Shown: positions 55,966 through 63,356 of the stretch, in pieces | Position numbering within the stretch: the first letter of the stretch is position 1 | How the letters are laid out: the number at the start of each line of letters is the position of its first letter | Position numbers and translations under genes: made by a program | Notes under the pieces: model-generated | Seen by the model: only the letters and a program-made list of their open reading frames with translations | Database searches by the model: none | Told to the model about the DNA's origin: nothing | NCBI RefSeq assembly: GCF_004138295.1 | Contig: NZ_SCFM01000004.1 | Location: 248,001-312,000, forward strand | Source of the DNA: Ectobacillus funiculus | GTDB taxonomy: Bacteria > Bacillota > Bacilli > Bacillales > Bacillaceae_G | Reading direction: 5' to 3' | DNA: 64,000 nucleotides

Positions 55966-56733
55966 TCATAGGCTAGCTTTTTGTAAAGCTTGTATAACAT
56001 CTGAAAACTCAGAATACACCGTTCCGTAATCAATTACTGGACGTCCAATTAAAATAATATCGATTCCCAGTTCCTTTGCTGCTTCCACCTTTTCGTCAAC
56101 CGAACCAACACGTCCACTTTCCTTCGTAACCATAACGGTTACGCCATATTGCCTATAAAGTGCCTTATCAAATTCCTTCGTAAACGGTCCTTGAATGGCA
56201 ACAATATTTTTTTGAGGAAGTCCGAGCCGTTCACATTTTTCCATATTGTCAACACGTGGAAGCATACGGGCAATCAATCTCGTATCCGGCACTTCTAGCA
56301 ATCTCTTCGTAAAAATATCAAGTGTCTTGCTGCCGGTTGTTAGCATAATAACGCCTTTTTTCTTTGCTGCTACTTCAGCTGCCTCCTCGTAGCTATCTAC
56401 GACCGTCATGTTTTCGTATGCGAATGTTTGAGAATCACGTTCGTAACGGATATAAGGCACTCCGCACTGCTTTGCGGCATCTATTGCATTTTTAGAAGCT
56501 TCTTCCGCAAATGGATGACTTGCATCTACCACAACAGAAAATTCATTTTCACAAATAAAGCTTGCCATTTCTTCGCTAGTTAAACGTCCCGTACGTACAT
56601 TCAATCCTGAGTTACGTAGCTCCAAGGCTGCATTTTCCGTTACCACTGTCGCAAGGACATCGTAACCAGTCTGCTGAATTTCTAAAGCAAGCGCACGGGC
56701 ATCACTTGTTCCTGCTAGCAAAAATATCTTCAT
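55966..56733 (-). CDS. cbiJ: Cobalt-precorrin-6A reductase
   Basis: 255-residue NAD(P)H-dependent reductase. Opening LLAGTSDARALALEIQ, then VVDASHPFAEEASKNAIDAA near residue 70, MLTTGSKTLDIF near 128, and TVMVTKESGRVGSVDEKVEAA near 200, all typical of CbiJ/CobK. The ATG overlaps cbiX by four bases. Confidence 0.94.
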   Translation of the reverse strand: MKIFLLAGTSDARALALEIQQTGYDVLATVVTENAALELRNSGLNVRTGRLTSEEMASFICENEFSVVVDASHPFAEEASKNAIDAAKQCGVPYIRYERDSQTFAYENMTVVDSYEEAAEVAAKKKGVIMLTTGSKTLDIFTKRLLEVPDTRLIARMLPRVDNMEKCERLGLPQKNIVAIQGPFTKEFDKALYRQYGVTVMVTKESGRVGSVDEKVEAAKELGIDIILIGRPVIDYGTVYSEFSDVIQALQKASL

Positions 56734-57674
56734 CGCACTCCCGCCTTTTCATCCGCATCATGATGGTGGTCGTGGTCGTGGTCGTGGTCATGATGATGGT
56801 GATGATCGTGATCATGATGGTGATGATCGTGATCATGATGGTGATGATCATGATCATGATGATGATGTATATGCTCCATCACGCCAAGACGATATTGACA
56901 TGTATCACAATTCATTTTCACTTCATCCTGCAGCGCCTCTTCTGCACGATCTTTTAAAATCGTTTGCAATCTAGAATGGAAGCCAAAATATCCAGCTAAT
57001 TGAAATTCAACCTCTGGGTATTCGAGGCGGAATTGCTCTGTCATCTCTTCTAAACGCTTGATTAAAACGCCTGTAAATAGAAAATAAGGAAGAATAATAA
57101 TTTTCTTTGCTCCAAGCTTGATACAGCGCGATACTCCCTCATCTGTAAGAGGGCTTGTAACACCAATAAAGGCTGGCTCTACTAATTTATAATTCGTCTT
57201 TTCCCATAGCAATCTTGCGATCTTATACAATTCACTGTTTGCATCCGGATCGCTGCCGCCTCGACCAAGAAGCATAACAGCCGTATCCTCTGGCGCTTCT
57301 TCTATATTCTCTCCAATTTCCTGCAGCCTTGTTTTTAAAATTTCAAACGTTTCCTCATGAATTCCGATCGGTCTGCCGTACGTAAATCGAATATTTGGAT
57401 ACTTATTCTTTGCTTCATCAATTGCTGCTGGAATATGAATTTTCGAATGTCCCGCCGGAAGCAGCATAATTGGAATCAGAATCACATGCTCCGCGCCCTT
57501 CTCTACACATGTATCAATTCCTTGACTCATTGTTGGTCGCTCAAATTCTAAAAAGCATGTTTCAATTAATAATGAATTATCTAGGCTGGAGCTCATATTT
57601 TCAATAAACTGCCTTACCTGTTTATTTCCTTCCGGGTCTCTGCTGCCATGTCCGACAAATAAAACTGCTTGCAT
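56730..57674 (-). CDS. cbiX: Sirohydrochlorin cobaltochelatase with His-rich C-terminus
   Basis: Inserts Co2+ into sirohydrochlorin. 314 residues of the long form with two chelatase repeats: LFVGHGSRDPEGNKQ at residue 5 and MLLGRGGSDPDANSELY near 137, with active-site His in the first and in LLPAGHSKIHIP near 75. The motif MNCDTC near residue 257 matches the M-x-C-x-x-C iron-sulfur site described for B. megaterium CbiX. From about 269 follows a tail of about 38 His and Asp residues in HHHHDHD-like repeats, encoded at 56755-56875; it may store or pass on metal. Confidence 0.95.
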   Translation of the reverse strand: MQAVLFVGHGSRDPEGNKQVRQFIENMSSSLDNSLLIETCFLEFERPTMSQGIDTCVEKGAEHVILIPIMLLPAGHSKIHIPAAIDEAKNKYPNIRFTYGRPIGIHEETFEILKTRLQEIGENIEEAPEDTAVMLLGRGGSDPDANSELYKIARLLWEKTNYKLVEPAFIGVTSPLTDEGVSRCIKLGAKKIIILPYFLFTGVLIKRLEEMTEQFRLEYPEVEFQLAGYFGFHSRLQTILKDRAEEALQDEVKMNCDTCQYRLGVMEHIHHHHDHDHHHHDHDHHHHDHDHHHHHDHDHDHDHHHDADEKAGVR

Positions 57675-57710
57675 CTTATTTCCTCCTATATAGAAAAGAT
57701 TTTGTTTCTG

Positions 57711-59318
57711 TTAATCCCCACATGCAGCCGGCTCTATCTGTAGCTTTGGCGTGACATCCTCATGTTGAAATCCTTGCAGGGTTTTTTTGCGCTTAAAGAA
57801 TTTAAAGAAACGCTCATTTGGGTACCCTGTCTCTTTATATTCATGAACAATAGTTTCTACTACATCTACAAGCTGATCCATTGGAATCCCCTCTGCAACT
57901 AATTGACCAGGATGTGCATTTCGTCCGATCGTTTTTCCGCCTAAAAATAAGTCAAACGCTCCTTTACGATACACAATTCCAATATCCTCCTGCACTGCTC
58001 CGTAGCACGCCATCGCACAACCATTAAAACCAATTTTCAGTTCCTTTGGCAGCTCCATACTACCTAAGCTCTCTTGGAGCGCTTCAGCGTACGGAATGGA
58101 ATCCTTCTTCTCCCCATCACAAAAATCACACGCCTTCACTGTTGCTACTTCACCAATTGGAGACAGCACCAAACCTCTAGCAGTAAGCTTTTCTACTAAA
58201 TTCTGCGGGTTATCGGTTGGAACCTGGAGCTTTACATAGTGATCAGGCGTATATGTAATGGTACCTTCCTCCCCCGCAGCTTCGGCAATTGCCATCATTT
58301 GTGCTGGGGTAAATGTTTTATTAGCAACCCCTGGGCTGACTGCAACCTCAAAAATAGAAAGAACCGCTTGTGTAAGGATAGATTTTTCATTTTTATATTC
58401 TCCACCCGTAACAGCCAGAAGTGCCTGCTCAGCTATGTCCCTTGATGAAACTGCCTGCGGTTTTTGCTCCTGCTTGATCGCGATTGTTTGTTCCAACGCC
58501 CATGGCTCCGCTTCTCTTTGTAAACGTTGATGCGGTTTTAAAGGCTGCTCTGTTTTTCCTAGCGTATATTTCCTTTGGTATCCGCGCGGTGTAATCATCA
58601 AATCTTCATATAAAAACGTGGAAGAGTTCCCAATTACAACAGTTGTAAGCATCCCAATATCATGCTCTAGCATGTCCTGTAAATTTGTAATCGTAACCTC
58701 TTGACGGTCGCGATACGCACTTTTCACTAATCCAACAGGAGTTTGTGGAGAACGATGCTGAAGTAAAATTCTTTGCGCTTCTACAATTTGCCTCGTTCTT
58801 CTTCCGCTTTTCGGATTGTAGAGTGCAACTACAAAATCTGCTGCAGCTGCAGCCTCAATTCGTTTTTCAATTATGCTCCACGGTGTTAAGTGGTCACTTA
58901 AGCTAATGGTACATGCATCATGCATCACAGGAGCGCCTAATAAAGAAGCGCAAGAATTAATAGCAGAAATCCCCGGTACAACTTCAACCTCGACGCCTGT
59001 TTCCCTTTTCCATCCCTGTTCAATTAACACCTCATACACAAGACCTGCCATTCCGTATACACCGGAATCACCGCTTGAGATAACAGCAACCTTCTTGCCT
59101 TGCTCAGCTAACTTCACCGCTTCTTGAGCACGACTTACTTCTTCTGTCATACCAGTACTGACAATTTGTTGTCCTGTTAATAACCCTGCAATCAAGTCCA
59201 CATAGGTTTTGTAGCCGATAATAACATCACTTTCCTGTAGTGCCTCTCTTGCCCGTTCGGTAATATGTTCAAAGCTTCCTGGACCAAAGCCAATTACAAG
59301 TAATTTTCCTTTCATCAT
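57711..59318 (-). CDS. cbiH60: Cobalt-factor III methyltransferase CbiH60 (ring contraction, fused)
   Basis: 535-residue two-part enzyme. The N-terminal 240 residues are CbiH (C17 methyltransferase and ring contraction): VIGFGPGSFEHITERARE, VIGYKTYVDLIAGL, ISSGDSGVYGMAGLVYEVL, VVPGISAINSCASLLGAPVMHD. From about residue 300 a sulfite/nitrite-reductase-like domain follows with four Cys (ACDFCDGEKKD near 405 and GFNGCAMACYGAVQ near 437), fit for a [4Fe-4S] cluster. The fused form is known from B. megaterium, where the cluster part is needed. It follows the small membrane gene by 39 bases. Confidence 0.94.
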   Translation of the reverse strand: MMKGKLLVIGFGPGSFEHITERAREALQESDVIIGYKTYVDLIAGLLTGQQIVSTGMTEEVSRAQEAVKLAEQGKKVAVISSGDSGVYGMAGLVYEVLIEQGWKRETGVEVEVVPGISAINSCASLLGAPVMHDACTISLSDHLTPWSIIEKRIEAAAAADFVVALYNPKSGRRTRQIVEAQRILLQHRSPQTPVGLVKSAYRDRQEVTITNLQDMLEHDIGMLTTVVIGNSSTFLYEDLMITPRGYQRKYTLGKTEQPLKPHQRLQREAEPWALEQTIAIKQEQKPQAVSSRDIAEQALLAVTGGEYKNEKSILTQAVLSIFEVAVSPGVANKTFTPAQMMAIAEAAGEEGTITYTPDHYVKLQVPTDNPQNLVEKLTARGLVLSPIGEVATVKACDFCDGEKKDSIPYAEALQESLGSMELPKELKIGFNGCAMACYGAVQEDIGIVYRKGAFDLFLGGKTIGRNAHPGQLVAEGIPMDQLVDVVETIVHEYKETGYPNERFFKFFKRKKTLQGFQHEDVTPKLQIEPAACGD

Positions 59319-59357
59319 TAAGCGCCTCCCTCCGGCATTTCAGTAACATAAACATCC

Positions 59358-59543
59358 TCAAACCCTAAGACCATACACCCCTGTGATAGAATCCATTACA
59401 GGACAAAGTCTAGCCTTTATAGGTCTCCACAAAAGTCCAAACATGATAAATATGGCGGAAATAAAAGTTCCAATCTCAGTCGCCTGATCCCTATCCATGC
59501 CATATCGGATCGCTATCAAAATCGCTAATATAGCAAATTCCAT
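59358..59543 (-). CDS. Small membrane protein inside the cobalamin operon
   Basis: 61 residues; its ATG 59543 directly follows the stop of cbiW, and AAAGGAGAAGG in the end of cbiW is a strong ribosome site. Two hydrophobic stretches (EFAILAILIAIRYGM and IGTFISAIFIMFGLLW), joined by the polar DRDQATE, suggest a hairpin in the membrane, followed by a basic tail (RPIKARL). It ends 39 bases before cbiH60. I know no family for it. Position suggests a role near cobalt or redox supply, but that is inference. Confidence 0.65.
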   Translation of the reverse strand: MEFAILAILIAIRYGMDRDQATEIGTFISAIFIMFGLLWRPIKARLCPVMDSITGVYGLRV

Positions 59544-59927
59544 TTAGACCTTCTCCTTTACAGGTTTTGATACTCCAACAATACAGTCTGTTTGCTCTGG
59601 TGCCACAAAACCAGCATCGTTATACTCATATATAATCGCATCTTCTATAACCTGTCCTCCAGCCAAATGCTGCCTTACAATTTCCGTCCCCAGCTCTGGC
59701 GTAACAGCCTGATACCAAGTCCCTTCTGGATATACAATCAGCACACAAGCATCCTTGCAGCGCCCATTACAGCGTGTTCTCGTTGTATGTACAACCGTAT
59801 CTAAATCCAAACGGGCAATCTCATCGCGAACTGCATTTGTAACTTCCTCCCCGCCCTTTCTCATACAACTGCTTCCATTACAAATCAGCACATGATGCTT
59901 TGTTCCCCGTAAGTTCCAAGTTGTCAT
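59544..59927 (-). CDS. cbiW: CbiW, thioredoxin-like [2Fe-2S] ferredoxin
   Basis: 127-residue protein with the (2Fe-2S) thioredoxin-like fold: LICNGSSCMRKGGEEV at residues 14-29 and RTRCNGRCKDACVLIVYPEG near residue 52 contain the four cluster Cys of the family; VRQHLAGGQVIED closes the fold. In B. megaterium cbiW is the first gene of the cobalamin operon; a redox role beside CbiH60 is assumed. ATG 59927 follows GAGGAGG; longer frames upstream run through leader RNA. First gene of the operon. Confidence 0.9.
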   Translation of the reverse strand: MTTWNLRGTKHHVLICNGSSCMRKGGEEVTNAVRDEIARLDLDTVVHTTRTRCNGRCKDACVLIVYPEGTWYQAVTPELGTEIVRQHLAGGQVIEDAIIYEYNDAGFVAPEQTDCIVGVSKPVKEKV

Positions 59928-59952
59928 CTTAACGCCTCCTCTTATCCTAATA

Positions 59953-59985
59953 AAATAAAAAAGCACCTCTATCAGATAGGGGTGC
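59953..59985 (-). terminator. Expression-platform terminator of the second cobalamin riboswitch
   Basis: Stem GCACC-CTA / TAG-GGTGC with one mismatch and a T6 tail on the minus strand, 26 bases before the cbiW start. TATAGGGG...GTGCA at about 60019-60033 can pair with its left arm as an antiterminator. Confidence 0.88.
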
Positions 59986-60061
59986 AGAATATGCGCATAA
60001 GAAAAAATGCTGCGATATTGCACTTCCCCTATAAGCCCGTAGGTTTCGTGAAACAAATCAT

Positions 60062-60222
60062 GCTAGGCAGGTCTCCTGACTTCAGATCTTTGCTTTTTTG
60101 CGCCTTCCCAATCAAACTCAGTGACATATATGCAAAAAAACTCCCCTATACAGTGGCGGGTACCGTGACGGATTTTAACCGTGCTTCCCTTTTAAACACA
60201 ACACATGCTGTGCACCTAACTC
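60062..60222 (-). ncRNA. Cobalamin riboswitch, promoter-distal copy
   Basis: Minus-strand RNA with the full B12 box GAAGTCAGGAGACCTGCC at its 3' end (60066-60083), the CCCGCCACTGTA core near 60150-60161, and GGGAAGCACGGTTAAAATCC at its 5' part. A terminator hairpin follows at 59953-59985, so binding of adenosylcobalamin or a related form should stop transcription of the cob operon. Confidence 0.93.
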
Positions 60223-60306
60223 GAGTCATATATAATTTTTCTTTCCATCCCAAAATACAATTTTAGGAAAACAATTCGAACGATAAGAACTAGGAGCTAA
60301 CAAAAT

Positions 60307-60340
60307 GCAAAAAATCCGCCCAATGGAATTTGAGCGGATG
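60307..60340 (-). terminator. Terminator of the first cobalamin riboswitch
   Basis: Minus strand: ATCCGC / GCGGAT stem with a CAAATTCCATTG-type loop and T6 tail, 87 bases beyond the first B12 box. GACTGGTCTC at 60364-60373 can pair with GAGACCTGTC of that box, a possible switch element. Confidence 0.85.
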
Positions 60341-60426
60341 AAGTGGACACAAAAAGGCAAATAGAGACCAGTCCCTTGCATCGTCGCTTCCCATTCTCCA
60401 TCCCCGAAGAAATTGAAACTTTATAA

Positions 60427-60600
60427 GATAAGACAGGTCTCCTGACTTGTGTATCACTCTACTTTGAACCTTCCCATATAAGCCCCTCTTTTACAGAAGC
60501 ATTCTTATATAGTGGTCTGCTCATTTCGTCCACACTTACAGTTGCGGGGACAGCTTCGGACTCTCACCGAATTCCCTTTTAAGCCTTCTGGCATCTTATC
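60427..60600 (-). ncRNA. Cobalamin riboswitch, promoter-proximal copy
   Basis: Complete aptamer: P1 arms GATAAGA / TCTTATC at the two ends, conserved GGTGAGAGTCCGAAGCTGTC and CCCCGCAACTGTAA in the core, GGGAAGG near 60463, and the B12 box AAGTCAGGAGACCTGTC at about 60434-60450. It lies directly upstream of a second aptamer of the same class. Confidence 0.95.
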
Positions 60601-60648
60601 CTATTGAGTTATAACAAAATATGTAATTTTCTAACATTTTATGATTTA

Positions 60649-60678
60649 ATAATTCCTATCATAGATTAAATATGTCAA
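60649..60678 (-). promoter_or_regulatory. Probable promoter of the cobalamin operon
   Basis: Perfect -35 TTGACA (60673-60678), 18-base spacer, weak -10 AATTAT (60649-60654). Transcription would start near 60641, about 40 bases before the first aptamer. Confidence 0.5.
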
Positions 60679-60725
60679 GTTTTCAAGAAATAATTTAAAA
60701 AGTTTTCAAAATTACCGACTCGGAC

Positions 60726-61349
60726 TCACTTCTCATCCAATATTTCCAAGAAATGTGCAAGAATTCTAGCCGTTAACCCCCAAATTACACGATCCTCGTA
60801 GTAATAAAAATATTCATCCAGACCTCGCACCTGCCAGTTATAATTTTTACCACCGACAATTGAATCAAAAGGAAAACTCTCCTCAGGCTCTATTTTAAAA
60901 TGAAGCTTATAAATTTCGGGTTGGATATTCCGTAAATGGTCTAAAGGAACTGTAAAAATCTCTTCAACCTCTGAAGGATTAGGCTGCATTTGTTCTATGT
61001 TCTCAAGGAACCCTATATACGGATAAATGATGGTCCCAAAAGGAGAAACCATATAATTTAAAGGAAATACATTTGTAATACTTGCCAAGGATATCCCAAG
61101 TTCCTCCGATGTTTCCCGTATTGCCGTATATTCCGCATCCCGGTCGGTTTGATCTATTTTCCCGCCAGGAAAACAAATTTCCCCAGGCTGCCTTCGTAAT
61201 TGGAGAGACCTCACTTCAAATAGAATATGAATTTCATTTTCTTTTTTGATGAGCGGTAAGAGAACCGCAAACTTTGAAAAATCTTCATTCCCTAAAATAT
61301 CAGGAACACGGTTTTGCAACTTTTTTGCTACTCTTTCTATTTCCATCAT
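60726..61349 (-). CDS. NUDIX hydrolase, CoA pyrophosphatase type
   Basis: 207 residues of the NudL/YeaB-like family, which cleaves coenzyme A and related pyrophosphates. The Nudix box is GGKIDQTDRDAEYTAIRETSEELGI at about residues 61-85 with the core R-E-x-x-E-E; the NudL-type extension before it is LRRQPGEICFPGG. The start ATG 61349 is followed by a second ATG; the GGGGTGAG site fits the second better by spacing. It stands alone, transcribed away from the riboswitch region. Substrate is inferred from the family. Confidence 0.9.
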   Translation of the reverse strand: MMEIERVAKKLQNRVPDILGNEDFSKFAVLLPLIKKENEIHILFEVRSLQLRRQPGEICFPGGKIDQTDRDAEYTAIRETSEELGISLASITNVFPLNYMVSPFGTIIYPYIGFLENIEQMQPNPSEVEEIFTVPLDHLRNIQPEIYKLHFKIEPEESFPFDSIVGGKNYNWQVRGLDEYFYYYEDRVIWGLTARILAHFLEILDEK

Positions 61350-61446
61350 CTCACCCCGTATTCTGTTTAATTGCTCAACATTGGGATTATCGCCATTTTT
61401 ACCTTCTTGGATAAACTAAAGACTCTGCCAAAATCTTGAGTAAAAT

Positions 61447-61485
61447 AAAAAGCCAAGCTGTAATGAAGAAATAGCTTAGCCTTTT
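61447..61485 (-). terminator. Terminator after the YdjO-like gene
   Basis: Arms AAAAAGCCAAGCT and AGCTTAGCCTTTT pair with two mismatches, loop about 13 bases, T run on the minus strand. Confidence 0.65.
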
Positions 61486-61493
61486 ATCAAATA

Positions 61494-61688
61494 TTAGTCA
61501 GGTAACGTATATAGCAAGCGCTCTCCACTTTTCATCTTCATTCCGCATAGTGGACAATCGGGATGATCACCAAAGGAAAAATTTTTTCTCATCCATCCTA
61601 TGCAATCGTCTGATTCACATTCCCACACAGCAACAGGTACTTGCTCCCGTTCCTGTTGAAAAGCCTCTTTCTTTTTACCCCAGTTCAT
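61494..61688 (-). CDS. YdjO-like cold-inducible protein
   Basis: 64 residues with a Cys4 zinc-ribbon-like pattern: WECESDDCIGWM (Cys 24, 29) and HPDCPLCGMKMKSGER (Cys 45, 48), typical of the YdjO family, known in B. subtilis as cold-inducible. ATG 61688 follows AAAGGAGG. It lies next to a cold-shock protein gene. The role is unknown; zinc or RNA binding is a guess. Confidence 0.85.
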   Translation of the reverse strand: MNWGKKKEAFQQEREQVPVAVWECESDDCIGWMRKNFSFGDHPDCPLCGMKMKSGERLLYTLPD

Positions 61689-61750
61689 AGTTTGCTGCCT
61701 CCTTTAAGAGATGTAGTAGACTATTGCTCGATCCTGCAGGAAGCAGGAAC

Positions 61751-61789
61751 AAAAAAGGCTGCTAACGTTACCTGTTAACAGCCTTTTTT
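61751..61789 (-). terminator. Terminator of the cold-shock gene
   Basis: AAAAAAGGCTG / CAGCCTTTTTT stem of 11 bp, extended by TAAC/GTTA, 10 bases beyond the stop. Confidence 0.92.
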
Positions 61790-61798
61790 GGATGTCAA

Positions 61799-62002
61799 TT
61801 AGAGCTTTACAACATTTTTTGCCTGCGGTCCACGATTGCCTTGCTCAATTTCAAAGCTTACTTCTTGACCTTCTTCAAGCGTTTTAAAGCCTTCACCTTG
61901 AATAGCAGAGAAATGTACAAATACATCGTTTCCGTCCGGCACTTCAATAAATCCAAAACCCTTCTCGCCATTAAACCATTTTACTTTACCTGTTGCTTGC
62001 AT
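61799..62002 (-). CDS. Cold-shock protein of the CspA/CspB family
   Basis: 67-residue OB-fold protein that binds single-stranded RNA and acts as an RNA chaperone. RNP1 is KGFGFIEV at residues 14-21 and RNP2 is VFVHFSAI at residues 27-34; [12 protein letters not shown] opens the fold. ATG 62002 follows AAGGAGG. The short leader has no evident structure. Several paralogues exist in Bacillus, so a letter name cannot be given. Confidence 0.96.
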   Translation of the reverse strand: MQATGKVKWFNGEKGFGFIEVPDGNDVFVHFSAIQGEGFKTLEEGQEVSFEIEQGNRGPQAKNVVKL

Positions 62003-62303
62003 TATATTGTTCCTCCTTGACAGATAAATATAATATGCTGTTCTTATTTTTCCCAGAAAAAAATAAAGAATTCACACATTATAAAACATCATAGGCAGTG
62101 CATATCCCCCTTCGACGCTTGATAATATGTGAATTGGAATAAAAGTAAATCGTACGTATGTATTTACATTATATACCAAATGATATCCATCTGCAAGATA
62201 AACTAACGGATCCATCATATAATCATATAATAAAAACCCTTTCACACGATAGGAAAGGGTTTTTATTATATGATTCATACTGGCTAGGAAGACAAAATAA
62301 AAA
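62003..62303. other. Leader and tRNA-terminator gap
   Basis: Between the cold-shock gene and the tRNA-Ala gene lie the promoter and 5' leader of the cold-shock gene, and a tRNA terminator at 62232-62264. No gene seen. Confidence 0.45.
62232..62264 (-). terminator. Terminator of the tRNA cluster
   Basis: Perfect AAAAACCCTTTC / GAAAGGGTTTTT stem with a 9-base loop, about 40 bases beyond tRNA-Ala. Confidence 0.9.
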
Positions 62304-62376
62304 TGGAGCCTAGCGGGATCGAACCGCTGACCTCCTGCGTGCAAAGCAGGCGCTCTCCCAGCTGAGCTAAGGCCCC
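62304..62376 (-). tRNA. tRNA-Ala (TGC)
   Basis: 73 bases, acceptor GGGGCCT / AGGCTCC with discriminator A, D arm AGCTCAGCTGGGAGAGC, anticodon loop CTTTGCACG, T loop GGTTCGATCCC. The CCA end is not encoded. Confidence 0.97.
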
Positions 62377-62441
62377 GTTATCTACAGTACTATTTGAAAT
62401 TTTAACCGAAAGTAAATATATTTCAAGACTGTATGATAAAA

Positions 62442-62513
62442 AGCGGAAGACGGGATTCGAACCCGCGACCCCAACCTTGGCAAGGTTGTATTCTACCACT
62501 GAACTACTTCCGC
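62442..62513 (-). tRNA. tRNA-Gly (GCC)
   Basis: 72 bases, acceptor GCGGAAG / CTTCCGC with discriminator T, anticodon loop CTTGCCAAG, T loop GGTTCGAATCC. No encoded CCA. Confidence 0.97.
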
Positions 62514-62521
62514 GCATTGGA

Positions 62522-62604
62522 TGCGGTCGGCGAGACTCGAACTCGCACGGGCTATGCCCGCCACCCCCTCAAGATGGTGCGTCTACCTATTCCGCCACGA
62601 CCGC
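62522..62604 (-). tRNA. tRNA-Leu (GAG)
   Basis: 83 bases with a long variable arm (GGTGGCGGGC...GCCCGTGC region), acceptor GCGGTCG / CGACCGC, anticodon loop TCTTGAGG. First of a three-gene tRNA run on the minus strand. Confidence 0.95.
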
Positions 62605-62746
62605 ATGATAGTATCTACCAATGCAATTAGCTCCCTAATTGCATCTTTCACTTAAAAACTCTACTCTCGACACTTATATATTCTATCTAAAATATTATTC
62701 AACGTCAATATAATTTGGATAAAACGAGGAGATTTCACTCCTCATT

Positions 62747-63340
62747 TTACCTCGTGTTCATATGAGAATTAGATTGATCATTCTGTTCGTTCTTTAATTT
62801 TTGCTGTTCATTCTTGTGCATTTGGTCATCATTTTGTCTTGTAGAACGGATATTCTGATTTTCCAATGTATCATTTGGAACTTGCGGCATTACACGCCCA
62901 ACAATCGCTGCCAGCTCCTCCATTACGCCTGCTGGCCTGCCACTTTGAAGCTGTCTTCTCATCCCCTGTAATCTTTCATACAGATCGGGATCTGCTACAA
63001 CAACTGCTTTTGCTCCGTTTGGATCATGCTGCAGGCTTTCCGCTACCGAATACTTGATTGTTTCTACTCTTGAACGATCTAAGTTTGCATCTACATCAAT
63101 ACCTACCACTGCATATGGACCGATAACAACAGCTGTTGCATCTTTCACACTCGGTATGCTTGCAGCTAAACTGCCCAAATGCTTAGCCACCTTTTCATTT
63201 GAGCGGTAATTCTCTTTACGAGCTGCCGTATTTTGTACAGAAACCTGCGTCTTCTCCTTATCATTACTAGCGCGATAATCAGCTTTTACACAGCCTGTCA
63301 AAAAGAAAAGCAACATACATAGATAGACAATGCTCCGCAT
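62747..63340 (-). CDS. YhcN/YlaJ-family sporulation lipoprotein
   Basis: Spore lipoprotein of about 197 residues. The signal is short: MRSIVYLCMLLFFLTGC, with the lipobox LTGC (Cys 17). The YhcN/YlaJ domain follows (VAKHLGSLAASIPSVKDATA, VVIGPYAVVGIDVDANLDRS, VADPDLYERLQGM), and the C-terminus is rich in Asn, Gln and Lys. I preferred ATG 63340, which has AGAAGGAG upstream at nine bases, to ATG 63364, which overlaps the ypeB stop. Downstream partner of ypeB; such lipoproteins help spore germination. Confidence 0.88.
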   Translation of the reverse strand: MRSIVYLCMLLFFLTGCVKADYRASNDKEKTQVSVQNTAARKENYRSNEKVAKHLGSLAASIPSVKDATAVVIGPYAVVGIDVDANLDRSRVETIKYSVAESLQHDPNGAKAVVVADPDLYERLQGMRRQLQSGRPAGVMEELAAIVGRVMPQVPNDTLENQNIRSTRQNDDQMHKNEQQKLKNEQNDQSNSHMNTR

Positions 63341-63356
63341 GCTCTTCATCTCCTTC

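Noticed and set aside
59982-60266. Plus-strand open frame across the riboswitch region
   Set aside because: It lies antisense to a clear cobalamin riboswitch and has no ribosome site.
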